From the NCBI GenBank assembly GCA_021307315.1, contig JAJSPD010000010.1, forward strand, positions 620,001 to 684,000: 64,000 nucleotides of DNA, written 5' to 3'. The DNA comes from Bisporella sp. PMI_857. Lineage: Eukaryota; Ascomycota; Leotiomycetes; Helotiales; Helotiaceae. The notes under the pieces were generated by a model. It did not search any database. It was not told where the DNA came from and was given only the letters and a program-made list of their open reading frames with translations. Numbering within the stretch: position 1 is the first letter of the stretch; every line of letters begins with the position of its first letter. Positions 9,358-19,690 of the stretch are shown here, piece after piece. Position numbers and translations under genes: made by a program.

Positions 9358-11712
9358 ATGGCTGTGCCAACACAAGAGATCGCCTTGACATGGTCGGCAG
9401 TGTTCCAAGTGGCTCCCAAGGGTAACAAATCATTACCTGGCGACAAGATCCTCCTGCCACCCTCTGCGCTCGAGCAATTGCTTTCGGCATCAACAATATC
9501 TGCTTCTTCGAATAGTCGGCCTCTCACAACCCAGTTCGACCCTTTCAATCCATATTCTCTGGCTGCGGCACGAGCAGAGCAATCACAGTGGCGGACCGAT
9601 GAAAGGCAATTACCATATCCTCTCACTTTTCGGCTCGTGAATACAAGAAATGGAAATGTGGTACACGCAGGCATCCGCGAGTTCTCCGCAGACGAAGGAG
9701 AAGTCGGCTTGAGTACATTTCTGCTAGAAGCATTAGGGATAACTGCGCCTGAGCAAAAGTCAAAACCCTTGTCTGAGCCTTCTAGCGACTCTGGACAATC
9801 CACCTCACCAATAGATCTTACTCAAGACGAGCCGATAGATTTGACCAAAGAGGAGGAAGAATTACCTCGAATTACTGTCCATGCGAAGCAATTGCCAAAG
9901 GGAACATATGTACGATTACGACCTCTAGAAGCAGGGTACAATCCCGAAGATTGGAAGGCTCTTCTTGAGCGTCATCTACGGGAGAACTTCACAACCCTGA
10001 CAAATGGAGAAATACTGACTGTGAGGGCCTCAAAGACTGAGGAATTCCGATTTCTGATTGATAAGTTTCAACCTGAGGGAGACGGAATATGTGTAGTTGA
10101 TACGGACCTAGAGGTGGATATTGAGGCCTTGAACGAGGAACAGGCGCGAGAAACTTTGAAGCAGATTGTAGCCAAAGCACAAAAGGCGCCAGGGACAGCT
10201 GAAGGGAGTTCTGTGGGTGGAAATATTGATATTTGGAAAGATTACAATGGGCAAGTCGCTGAAAGCGAATATGTGGACTTCGAATTACCTTCGTGGGATC
10301 GAGCTCAAGCCTTGGAGATCAAGTTAGATTTTGAGGGGGACCTTGATTTCTTTATCAGTCCGCAGTCTTCACGCCAGAGAGCTCGGCCGCGAGATGATGA
10401 GCATGTATTCGGCGATTTTGGCAACTCCTCGCCTAAGGTTCTCACAATACAACCAACAAATATCGAACTAGAAGGCGCAGAGTCGTTGTTTATTTCCGTG
10501 CATTCTCGAATACTTCCGGGAAAATCACAGCCTCTGCAAAAGTTCTCTCTACGCGCGAAGTCCGTACCCAAAGCGTCAAATGCAGGACAAGAAAAAAGGT
10601 GGATTGTAGTTGATGAAGATACGGATATGCATAGCCCAGATGACGAACAGTGCAAGAACTGCCATCAATGGGTCCCAAAGCGCACGATGATGCTACATGA
10701 GAACTTCTGTTTGAGGAATAATATCCTCTGTCCTCATTGCCAAAATGTGTTCCAGAAAAAGTCGGAAGAATGGGCAAATCACTGGCATTGTGAGCATGAT
10801 TCTGCGTTCGGCAATGATCTAGCTAGCAAGGAAAAACATCATGATGTAATCCATACATCTCAGCAATGTCCTAACTGCGCTTATGAGGCCAGCAATCTTA
10901 AAGACCTCGCAAGCCATCGAACTTCAGTTTGTCCCGGAAAGCTCATTCTCTGTCAATTCTGTCACCTTGAAGTTCCACAAGAAGGCGACCCTTTCGGACC
11001 TTCTGCTGAACAACTGATATCCGGTCTCACAGCCCACGAGCTCGCTGATGGCGCACGTACCACAGATTGTCATCTCTGCCATAAGATTATCCGGCTCCGC
11101 GACATGACAACCCACCTAAAACATCATGATCTGCAACGATCATCTCGGTCCAAACCTGCAATCTGTCGGAACGTTAATTGTGGGCGCACGTTAGAAGGGG
11201 TAGGGAAGAACGGAGAAATTGGCGCTGGGAGTCGAATGGGCCAGGGCCCCGGGAATGACATAGGACTCTGCAGCATCTGCTTCTCGCCTTTGTACGCTAA
11301 CATGCACGACCCAGAGGGAAAAGCTCTTCGTCGGCGCGTAGAGCGCAAATATATTTCGCAACTCGTGACTGGATGTGGCAAAGCATGGTGCATAAACCCG
11401 TTCTGCAAGACAGCTAGGTCGAAAAACGGCAAGCAGCCAGCTATAACCACGATGGAAGCGAAGAAGAATGCACAACCGCTTATAGATACGATGAATGATA
11501 TTGGACAGGATATGTATCTTTGCACAGATGACGGGAGCCAGAAACGGAGGAAGACTGCGGAGATGTTGGCAGCGGAAGGAGTTTATGAATTGGAGTGGTG
11601 TGTTGCCGCATTGGAAGCTGAGACAGGGAGTTTAGATCGCGCAAGAACATGGTTGCAGAATTGGGCACCGAAAATTGGTGGGGGTGGAGGTGGTGCATGG
11701 AAGAGTGTTTGA
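9358..11712 (+). CDS. UFD1-domain protein with TRAF/C2H2-like zinc fingers
   Basis: A single exon encodes 784 aa. Residues about 5-215 resemble the Ufd1 N-terminal fold: LPPSALEQLLS, LTFRLVN, GIREFSADEGEVGLS, then VHAKQLPKGTYVRLRPLE and FTTLTNGEILTV. Ufd1 with Npl4 guides ubiquitinated clients to Cdc48. Ubiquitin/Cdc48-linked quality control is therefore the likely setting, but not proven. Residues about 430-590 hold repeated Cys/His pairs (CKNCHQW..HENFC, CPHCQNVF..HWHCEH, CPNCAYEA..H, CQFCHLEV, CHLCHKII..HLKHH) like TRAF-type fingers. A further C-terminal part has CRNVNCGRTL and LCSICFSPLYA. An acidic spacer (DLTQDEPIDLTKEEEEL) near residue 160 could bind SUMO or ubiquitin. True Ufd1 is only about 350-400 aa and lacks these fingers, so this is a separate fungal family. 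Confidence 0.85.
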   Translation: MAVPTQEIALTWSAVFQVAPKGNKSLPGDKILLPPSALEQLLSASTISASSNSRPLTTQFDPFNPYSLAAARAEQSQWRTDERQLPYPLTFRLVNTRNGNVVHAGIREFSADEGEVGLSTFLLEALGITAPEQKSKPLSEPSSDSGQSTSPIDLTQDEPIDLTKEEEELPRITVHAKQLPKGTYVRLRPLEAGYNPEDWKALLERHLRENFTTLTNGEILTVRASKTEEFRFLIDKFQPEGDGICVVDTDLEVDIEALNEEQARETLKQIVAKAQKAPGTAEGSSVGGNIDIWKDYNGQVAESEYVDFELPSWDRAQALEIKLDFEGDLDFFISPQSSRQRARPRDDEHVFGDFGNSSPKVLTIQPTNIELEGAESLFISVHSRILPGKSQPLQKFSLRAKSVPKASNAGQEKRWIVVDEDTDMHSPDDEQCKNCHQWVPKRTMMLHENFCLRNNILCPHCQNVFQKKSEEWANHWHCEHDSAFGNDLASKEKHHDVIHTSQQCPNCAYEASNLKDLASHRTSVCPGKLILCQFCHLEVPQEGDPFGPSAEQLISGLTAHELADGARTTDCHLCHKIIRLRDMTTHLKHHDLQRSSRSKPAICRNVNCGRTLEGVGKNGEIGAGSRMGQGPGNDIGLCSICFSPLYANMHDPEGKALRRRVERKYISQLVTGCGKAWCINPFCKTARSKNGKQPAITTMEAKKNAQPLIDTMNDIGQDMYLCTDDGSQKRRKTAEMLAAEGVYELEWCVAALEAETGSLDRARTWLQNWAPKIGGGGGGAWKSV

Positions 11713-12622
11713 TTCATCTTAGATACAGCGATTTTGGAAATTTGCAAGGCATAAGAAGGAAGGGGATGTATTACTTGGATATATAAGGTGCATTAGATCG
11801 GCGTTGCATAGCGATTCGAACTTTACTTTCCATATAATGATACCAATAGATCATGTCTATCAGTATTCTTTGTCTTTCATTTTCTCTGAATATGGGATTA
11901 GGGGTCCTTCGTCGATATATAGTCAAACCTTCATTGAATCACACTTGCGCATATTTAGAAAAGGTAAAATTCATTGTATTGAAGTGCAACACATTCTTAC
12001 TTAATAGTACGTGTTTGTTTACAAACACTCAAACACTCAAACAACTTTTAGGGGCATAGATGCATTTCGATCTTATTATTTCTTCACAATAACGGGACCG
12101 TCGAAGGTAAAGCAAACCCTAACCTGAAGTCAAAAAAAATGGCATAAAAATGATAAACGGAGTTTCGAATGCGCAGTTGGCTTTGTGGTAGCATGACTCT
12201 AGTGATATCGAAAAGAGATGCTGATACTCCAAATAAAGCAGCAAGAATGAACCATGGACTGTCCATTAATACCTTCTGCCCAAATTTTTTTTGAGACGGG
12301 TTAGGACCATTCATTTTGGAATATAACACCGCCGAGTTCTACATCAAATGCAGTGCCAAGACTACAAGCAAAAACTTAGATGCTAGTAGCGATGCCAACA
12401 TCTCCTCCACTTGCCAGCCTGTACAGCAAATAGAGGCGTAGGGAATAATAGCCAATAGATTCTAAGCAACGAGGAGCATAGAGAACTGCTTTGCTACTGT
12501 TTAGGCGCATCGCGACCTAGGTGATCTATTAACTGTTTCCTGGGTAGAGGATTCCTTCTCAAGGAATTCTTATATTAGATTCCAGTCCAGCAGGGCCTGG
12601 ATTATATGTATTATGTGATCAC
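11713..12622. other. intergenic
   Basis: AT-rich 3' flank of the UFD1-like gene followed by unassigned sequence. Short open frames on both strands carry no recognisable motif and I found no splice-linked exon set. Confidence 0.5.
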
Positions 12623-12630
12623 TCACGTGA
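12623..12630. promoter_or_regulatory. palindromic TCACGTGA site
   Basis: A perfect 8-bp palindrome containing the CACGTG E-box, about 100 bp upstream of the GAF-like gene start. Proteins of the bHLH class such as Cbf1 bind this octamer in fungi. A role here is inferred from position only. Confidence 0.4.
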
Positions 12631-12728
12631 GACATTGCGCGAAATAGGTTTGGTCCCATTCCAGAATCGTGTAGATAACACTCGTTTGATACTTTTGGAT
12701 AAATCAAGGTTTCTCACTTCAATACACG

Positions 12729-13444
12729 ATGACTGAACCAGTACTTCCGATTGAGCTTGAACGCCTATTTTCCACTTTCCAAAATGAACCAGCTCGATTG
12801 ATTGAAGCTTTCATGCCAGTTTTCTGCGATCTTGTAGAAGCAGACAGAATCTTCGTGTCACCACGAGATCCGCACACTCGTGTCTGCACCACATTTAAAT
12901 GGAGAAGAAATGAAAGCGTCCCTTGGTAGGTTCCGTAATCGAAGTTTTGAGCTATTTCCGAGGTTGACATTCCAAGGCCAGCGATACCAACCGGAAAAAA
13001 GGTCAGAAACTGGATCGTGGAAGATAAGTGGGAGGATGAAGATCCACTTTTTCGTGCTGCTCTGAATATTCAACCAAGGTACTTGATTTCATGTTCACGC
13101 CTACGTGAAAGCTAATGAGAATTCCTAGTATATACGTGGAAGATTTGCAGAAAGCAGCCAACGAGGGTATTCTGAATTTGGAGTTTGAAACGTCTTATAT
13201 GTTTCACTCGGCGTTTATTCATGGCCATGCACACTGGCCACCTTTACCTCTAAGGAAAACAGAACCGTTTGCAGACGAAGCTAGACTATTCTATGGATCC
13301 GTTCAGCCAGCGGTGTTCCATGGATCACGAATCTGGTCTGAGAAGGTTCATGACTTGATGGAAAAGTGTCTGGTTCGGATCGCACCAGCCATGAAAGCGC
13401 ATGCCGGAACAGCACCCAGTCTAGCTGAATTCGACAACGCATAA
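12729..13444 (+). CDS. GAF-like domain protein, bacterial-type
   Basis: Three exons (12729-12925, 12977-13078, 13129-13444) with 51- and 50-nt introns join in phase to give 204 aa. The product reads as one compact domain: a helical N-terminus (LERLFSTFQNEPARLIEAF), FCDLVEADRIFVSPRDPHTR, FKWRR, EDEDPLFRAALNIQPSIYVED, a HSAFIHGHAHW stretch, and VQPAVFHGSRIW. This order resembles small GAF-domain proteins of cyanobacteria (a CDR-like core, then dPmf.aAL..PsifVEDv, then lQPCVFg..r.W). That comparison is from memory. GAF domains bind small molecules or chromophores; no ligand can be named. A second-exon acceptor at 12962 would lead to an early stop, so 12976 was chosen. A P450 relic lies just downstream. 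Confidence 0.68.
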
Positions 13445-13558
13445 GCATATCTAAAAGGAATGGGATATTCATGTCTGTAATGAAAATCTCTGTTTAGGTA
13501 GAAGTTAGTTTGTTCCTCATGACTTTACATCACAGGGACCGCTCTAAAAATTGAAGGG

Positions 13559-14170
13559 ATGGATAGATTGCCCCAAAACCATTACCACCTTGCTGTTTGG
13601 TATAGCTTAGCCGGATTATGGCTTCTAGTGTTTGTGATTGTTAGACCGGTATTCAAAGACCGGTCCATATTCCTCCCTGGACCTGGACCTCTAGGTCTAC
13701 TCGGAAATGTTTTCACATTCTTCGACTGCAGCCAAATCCAGAGAAAGAACTCCTCCACATCAGGAAGGTATGGGGAAGCCTTTGTACGTTATGGTTTGGC
13801 TGCGGGCAAGTGCTGAGGGGATGAAGACAAAGTCGAAAGGCTTTTACTTTGTCTATATATATTCGAGAGAGTTAGGAGACAGATCGGTTTTGGCTCGATT
13901 ATGCCGCGAGGGAAAGCTGGGCCTTCGGTACCATTTTCTGGAAGTATTTGGATGAGAGATTCTTGGTAGCAAGGAAGAGAACACGAATAAGCAAGACTTT
14001 TAGAAAACGAGATTACATTTACATGTGAAAGGGAAAGAATTGCAATGGAACCATTTGTAGAGAGAAAATTGGAAGAGTCGAAAGAGCGGATCCTGGTTGA
14101 CTGAGATGACGATCCACGTCAAGGGTCGCTTGGTCGAGGTGTTATTCGAGGACCAATATGTTTGTGATAG
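13559..14170 (+). pseudogene. cytochrome P450 N-terminal relic
   Basis: From ATG 13559 the product has a membrane anchor (WYSLAGLWLLVFVIVRPVF) and the proline-rich hinge LPGPGPLGLLGNVF, the classic microsomal P450 N-terminus. The frame then breaks near 13745. The next frame reads ELLHIRKVWGSLCTLWFG, which fits the family pattern before helix A (kyGpv.tLWFG). Fragments farther on (for example FVERKLEESKERILVD near 14055-14100) may be decayed downstream parts. No I-helix AGxDT, ExxR or haem-binding FxxGxRxCxG motif is present within reach, so no active enzyme can be made. Confidence 0.55.
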
Positions 14171-14503
14171 AAGCAGGAGCAGATATGTCATGCTATATTT
14201 CCCTGTACTATAATAAGAAGGTGGGAATATTGGAGTCGAATAAGAAGGAGCAGCTGATTAGGGATAGCAAGTATGATGACTTCTATTCTGATTATATATT
14301 CTCTTTAAATATCTAGAGGTAGGGTAGCGGATATCTTGTATATAGTTTTGCAAAGGAATTGTGCAGCAGAGGGATGGATAGATACGCAGCCTATGAAGAC
14401 ATTCTGTTATTTATGCATCTTCTTGCGTTTAGTGTGAGTCTGTATCTTCCATATCCTTCTCGCTTGTATTCGAGAGCCAACATGGCCAGCTTCTGGTAAA
14501 TAA

Positions 14504-14511
14504 TCACGTGA
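14504..14511. promoter_or_regulatory. palindromic TCACGTGA site
   Basis: A perfect E-box octamer about 475 bp upstream of the HSP20 start codon and 320 bp upstream of its TATA box. Function is inferred. Confidence 0.3.
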
Positions 14512-14710
14512 TACACAATCTGGCATTAATTTCTGCGTTTTCTGAACATGTCTCTAATTATGGACAATAAAATCTTAAAGGATCACGATTGAACGTTAAA
14601 ATGTCTCTTTGTATCATGTATCATCTCCCACTCAAGTGAGCCACAACATACTTCCACCATAATTTGTCATCCAGAGGTGGCGAGATCACATGACCAAAGA
14701 CTCAGCCATC

Positions 14711-14738
14711 TTCCAACCATTTCTGGCAACTTCCAGAA
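14711..14738 (+). promoter_or_regulatory. heat-shock element, 10-bp phased
   Basis: TTC triplets begin at 14711, 14721 and 14731, exactly one helical turn apart, and the last continues as TTCCAGAA, a canonical TTCnnGAA inverted pair. Heat-shock factor trimers bind alternating nTTCn/nGAAn units. The element sits about 90 bp upstream of a TATATATT box (14828-14835), which fits an inducible HSP20 promoter. Confidence 0.6.
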
Positions 14739-14827
14739 TCACCTCGCAACTCCTGGCAACGTCTCGTAAGCTCTGATTGTTAAGAAACAGATTGCGTTTT
14801 CAGGGCAACCTAATGGTAAGTTTTGGG

Positions 14828-14835
14828 TATATATT
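14828..14835 (+). promoter_or_regulatory. TATA box of the HSP20 gene
   Basis: TATATATT lies about 150 bp upstream of the ATG at 14985, leaving a long A/T-rich 5' leader, as is common for fungal heat-shock genes. Confidence 0.5.
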
Positions 14836-14984
14836 GCCTACTTGGAACAGCTCTCTCTCTATCCTTCATCATTCAGAAAACACTCTTCAGATCAGAACTT
14901 CAAATCGAAGCCTCCAATTTCCATACTAAAAAAGTCAATATATCTTTCACAATTTCCAAGAAGATTCAATCCAACATACCAAAC

Positions 14985-15617
14985 ATGCCTTTCTTCCCAC
15001 AATCACACATTGTCCCACAAATCGACCTCTTCACGCTCCTCTCCGAGCTCGATCAGCCTACCCATAAGCAATGCGCCCGCCGCTGCACACCTCAAGCATC
15101 AACATATACACCAAGCTTTGATGTTACAGAAGTAGCGCACGCCTATGAGCTCTACGGCGAAGTTCCAGGGCTCGAGCAATCAGATCTTGAGATCGAATTC
15201 TCAGACGCTCAGACACTTGTCGTCAAGGGAAAGACCTCTCGCCCTTCCCCGTCATCACCAACTTCAACCACAGCCGCAGCAGATGTGAGTGATGCAGCAA
15301 GCGAGCACGGTTCAGAGAAGAGCCATAATGCTACCGTGGAAGATGCTTGGGATGAGGCCGATACACCACTCGCAACCCCCGCTACCACCGCCACTGTCAT
15401 GGCTGCCGAGGACAAGCAGGCGGAGAAGCCTGAGGAGAAGAAAGAGCAAGCCAAGTACTGGGTAGCAGAACGCAAGGTTGGATCATTCGCTCGCAGCTTC
15501 AGCTTCTCGCAGAGAATCGAACAGGATGCTGTTTCTGCTGAGTTGAGAAATGGTGTCCTTCATGTTGTTGTGCCGAAGAGCACAAAGAGCAGGAAAGTCG
15601 CCATTCGTGTCCAGTAG
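14985..15617 (+). CDS. HSP20-family small heat-shock protein
   Basis: The ATG at 14985 (MPFFPQSHIVPQIDLF) is chosen because the open frame farther upstream lacks an ATG and falls in the leader. The product is 210 aa. The alpha-crystallin domain starts near residue 43 (YTPSFDVTEVAHAYELYGEVPG). It is split by an inserted low-complexity loop (about residues 85-140, Ser/Thr/Ala and acidic), then resumes with WVAERKVGSFARSFSF..IEQDAVSAELRNGVLHVVVPK and ends KSRKVAIRVQ. This split arrangement is typical of fungal HSP30-type proteins. It should act as an ATP-independent holdase in the cytosol. The promoter elements upstream predict heat induction. Confidence 0.93.
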   Translation: MPFFPQSHIVPQIDLFTLLSELDQPTHKQCARRCTPQASTYTPSFDVTEVAHAYELYGEVPGLEQSDLEIEFSDAQTLVVKGKTSRPSPSSPTSTTAAADVSDAASEHGSEKSHNATVEDAWDEADTPLATPATTATVMAAEDKQAEKPEEKKEQAKYWVAERKVGSFARSFSFSQRIEQDAVSAELRNGVLHVVVPKSTKSRKVAIRVQ

Positions 15618-16271
15618 ATGGATAATACGAACTCTGGCGTTCTGGTGTAGGATTGATGAATGAACTTGCATGGATTGGAGTTCTGGTGTTTGGCATCAGC
15701 ATCTACATAGCATCAGCTTAGCATTAATAGAATTATGATTTTTCTTCAACTTTTGATACCCAAACTTGAATGTACTTGTGATATTTCGATCCTGACTGCT
15801 CTTAAATGCCTTCTGAATCAGTTACTGAATTTTTGTGCTGGTGGTCAAGTCTAACGTGACCCCCATTTATCTGATAAAGAATGTTGAAAGTAGAGGGGCA
15901 TGGGCTGTGGAGAAATTGAGTCGGTCGTCGTTTCCCGCTTATGTCATACTTGGATATCTTCTAAGGTGTAAATGCGTCCCGATAGAATGATGGATAAAGA
16001 TGAGGCACTAATTGCTACTATGCGCTATGGTCTATTAATGGAGCTTACGATAAATTAATTAAAAACTTGGAGGTAGGCTGGGGATGACCTAGGCTATGGG
16101 GACTTCCATCAGGTTGATAATTGCTGAAAGTTACACACACCAAAATCATGAATTTTTACTACCGGGACGTTTGGCCCCTGATAGTCCTCAAAATCCTCCA
16201 ACTAGTGATCACACTCCATAAATTTATCTCCTCGCAGGCACCCTGTATTTTAATTAATCCAATAACCTCAT
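15618..16271. other. intergenic, convergent 3' flanks
   Basis: Lies between the stop codons of the HSP20 gene and the UVDE gene. AT-rich, with no recognised gene or RNA. Confidence 0.5.
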
Positions 16272-18823
16272 TCAAGGCAGCTGCCAGCTCTTTCTCGCTT
16301 CCCGTAAGATCCCACTTGCACCATAATTCACTCGTTGAAAACACAGCGCTTTCCCAGCGAGATAGGCAAAATTGATTATTATATAGTAGGAAAACCATTC
16401 CTCATCAAGATCCACTTCCGCATAACTTTGTCGTTCCTTCGTTCGTCCGCTCTGTCGTGTAGGAACAGTTATTGTGGATTGAAGTGGTGCGGTCTCTTCA
16501 GCTGAAAGGTCGGACATGTTAAGGTCTTCCTCTTCCTCCTCATCCATGTTCGACAGACTAGGCGCAGAGACACTCTTCACTAATTTCTTCCTCGTCAGCG
16601 CAAGTATCTTTGCTAACGATGCCTTCTTTGCTAACTTAGCATCATCGGCAGCTTGCACTTGTGCAGCGGCCCGCCCAGCCTTAATCTCCTCGGGAATCTT
16701 CTGCACCTCCGTTACATTCATTGCATCCTTCAATTTCTCCTTCAGCTCATCAGTGAACGGCTTCTTATTCTTCACTTCAGTCATCTTTCTCGCCGCGAAA
16801 TTCGCTGGCGTAGGATTCTTGAATAATTCGTATTCATCAACTTCATCCCCACCCTTTTTCTTAACCCCCTCTTCTTCGGACGTAGCCATTCCTCCATGCC
16901 TATCGGCCAATACACCTGTTCTCTTTCCCGCCCATCCCCACATCTTCCTCGGGCACAAGGTGTTTCTCCTCCTCCTTGCTCAATTCTTTTCCAAACTCCT
17001 CAATTTCTGCAGTAATTTGCTTCTTCGTATTTTTCTTCTTCGGCTCCTTGGGAAGTGGCTTATTATCATCGCTACGTTCGTAGGGGATGATGTTGTTGAA
17101 GGTATTCCAGCCAGGGAGTTTGAAAATGCGCATTAGTTCAAAGACGGCTTGCTCTTTATCTTTGGCTTCAATCATAAGGTCCATGTCGCTGGGACAGGGA
17201 GGTAGCGTGACAGGGCGGGCATTGCGTTTACGGCGCTGGTGGTCGGTGATGGCTTCGGGGCAAGGTTCGCTGTAGTGCATTTTTTGTCTAATCTGCTTGC
17301 GGCCCCATGTCGCCTTGATCCTCGGATACAGTTCTATGATGTCGAGCGTTCCCTCTCTTAGTTTGGCGCTATCAAATATGATGTTGTGATGATGGAAGTC
17401 CAGACAGAGCGGGATGTTCAATTCCTCACAAAGAGGAAGAAGATCGTGTATGGACCAAGACACATCACCGTTCTCGAGCACAAGTCGTCGTTTCACAGAA
17501 GGTGAGAGATTCTTGTAATTTTCACGGAATCGGTCTAAAGTTACGGCTTTATCACCAAATATGCCACCAAGATGGAGAATCATCACTGCATCACGATCCA
17601 TTTGAGCTGGAAGCCTGAGCAAGGAAAGCATCTCATAATGGCAGACGAGATCACGGATAGCGTTATCAATGACTTCTTTGCGGGGTGACCCCAGCTGGGT
17701 GAACTAATTCAAGTTAGTGAGTAGAGATATATGTTTTTTGGTTACTCCATACCTGACCTGGGTGTGTGCTAAGTCTATGGCCTAACTCAGACGCCACCCT
17801 CCCAACCTCAGCCAAAGTCTCGCTCGCGAAAGGAGCAAGCCTGTACCATATTCAGTATGGCTTGCAAAAGGAAACATTTCTGAGCTCAATCTCAAGAACT
17901 TTATGCCATATTTATCATTCCATTTGAAGATCTTCACAACACCTTTTGAATTCGCTAAACCGAGCTCTTTCACATATCGCTGCCCTCTCTCAACAGATGC
18001 AGGTTGAGGTTTATCCAGCCGGTTGTTTGAGATATGTTCAGGTTGTGTAGGATCCTTTAATGGATGTCTGTGCTCAAGTATGGAAGCTATACGGCAAGTT
18101 CGAGAGCTGAAAACCGAAGGATTTGAGAATCTGAGGTATGTATTTAAACATGCCTATCATGCGCCAGCATCACAATTTGAATCTTCAAGACGCTGCTCAC
18201 ATAGCCCAATCTTCCTTTCCACGGCAGTGGCAAATAATCGCTATTCACTGGCGGCGGTCTTGCAGCCTCCAATTTCAAAAGCTCAGCATCCTCGATAGGT
18301 CCTAGCTCATCACCATTTAGACCATGTCTATTGTCCCACTCATCTCCATCCTCTGCTCCACCTTAAACGCCTTTATCTCATCAGACGCCTTCTTAGCCGC
18401 AATCGAGCTCTTTTTGGGTGACTTGTTCAGTTTCTTCGTAGCAGGTCCCGCGATCATATCTAGGTCTACTTCCGAAAGAATTTCACTGTCTTCTCGCTCT
18501 TTCTTCACGCGATTAGTCTTACCATTTCTCGCAAGTGTTTCGGGAGGCGCAGTGGCAACTTTGCTCAAATCGAGCGACTCTGACTTCTGGTCCGCGTCAG
18601 GACTTGCGCGCTGAGCCACCTTCCCATCTATGACTTCTGAATTTTGATCGGGATTCGTATCCGCCTTGGCGCGTTTTGACGATTGTCCATTTGTTGCTGG
18701 AGGCTTTCTTGTGGTAGAATTCCCTGATAGAACTATTGGTGAGAACTTTTGCGTGTTAGCTGACGTTAAAGTGTTGGCGTTGGTAGCTTCTGTGACAGAA
18801 GACCTCTTGCGTTTCGGAGGCAT
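16272..18823 (-). pseudogene. uvde: UV-damage endonuclease (UVDE) with four frame breaks
   Basis: Reading down from ATG 18823 (MPPKRKRSS), a Lys/Ser-rich nuclear-type leader is followed by LPLPWKGRLGY. An intron follows (18200-18154), then ACLNTYLR, RTCRIASILEHRHPLKD, YGIKFLRLSSEMFPFASH and STHPGQ. The next intron is 17752-17704, then FTQLGSPRKEV, MILHLGGIFGDK, RLVLENGDVSWS, LDFHHHNIIFD and HYSEPCP: the full TIM-barrel of UVDE with its metal-binding His/Asp/Glu residues. UVDE nicks DNA 5' of UV photoproducts, starting an excision route independent of photolyase. As written the gene is broken near 18360, 17855, 16917 and 16870. Each break is repaired by one extra G (coding strand) in a short G run. 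The protein is otherwise highly conserved, so either assembly error or very recent loss is likely. Confidence 0.8.
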
Positions 18824-19690
18824 TTTGAGGCAATATGTTGTTTGCTGAGAAGCAGGTCGAGGAGTATACGAATTGAGATAATAAAAAAGCCTAGATACTA
18901 TTACCCAATCATAGATTCAGCTAGAACATAGCGGAGAAAGAGAAGGATGCATTCAGCACAAGGAGAAATACTTAGATTTGGACTTGGGAGAAGAAATTAA
19001 AGAAACAATGGACGGCATTTCCTTACACATTTTGAGCTTGTCACGGCGCGTCTTGGGTCTACGTCACACGATTTGGATGCTGGCTCCAAAAGTCGATGTC
19101 GAGGACAAAAGTGCATCGGATAAGATCGACGCTAAGATCTTGGTGACGCTGAAGATCCTTGGCGTTTGCCAAGTACAACTCCCAGCTCGCTAAAAATAAG
19201 GAAGGTTTGTGATTATCACCTTAGTTCCTGTATATATCGAGATAATCTCTCGGGCTACGAAATTGAGGCAGATTGAAGCATTAACTGCAAACACATAATA
19301 TCCTTTGCCAGAATCAATATTTTGATGTTGAACGTCTTTTAATAAAGGGAGAAGCTAATTTACTTTGTAAATAATAACTCTATCACATTGTTTCATAATT
19401 AATCAAACATTGACGAGCGTACGACGACGATAAAGAAATAACCGTGTCAAAATTCGGCCCCTTATTACTTGGCCGCAGATGTAGTATAATCTGAAGGTGT
19501 ATACTTACGATAGTCTTAGAGGAAGATCTTTTAGTCGGAAGGATGATAAACCGATTATGCATTCAGGCTGTCATAATAAAGATGAAAATATAGACCCCTC
19601 GACTTGACCATGAAGCATCATCTCCATTAAAAAATACGCAAAAATGACTAACCAGGGGCAACATATCGTTTCCAAAGTCAATTCGATCAC
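18824..19690. other. intergenic
   Basis: Holds the promoter of the UVDE gene on the left and the 3' flank of the sugar transporter on the right. Only short unsupported open frames are present. Confidence 0.5.

Noticed and set aside
12880..13065. alternative second exon of the GAF-like gene using the acceptor at 12962
   Set aside because: It leads to a stop at 13063 and loses the conserved-looking segment. The acceptor at 12976 keeps the frame into exon 3.
16272..18823. programmed ribosomal frameshifting in UVDE
   Set aside because: Four separate sites would be needed, none with a slippery heptamer and structure. Run-length miscall or decay explains them more simply.
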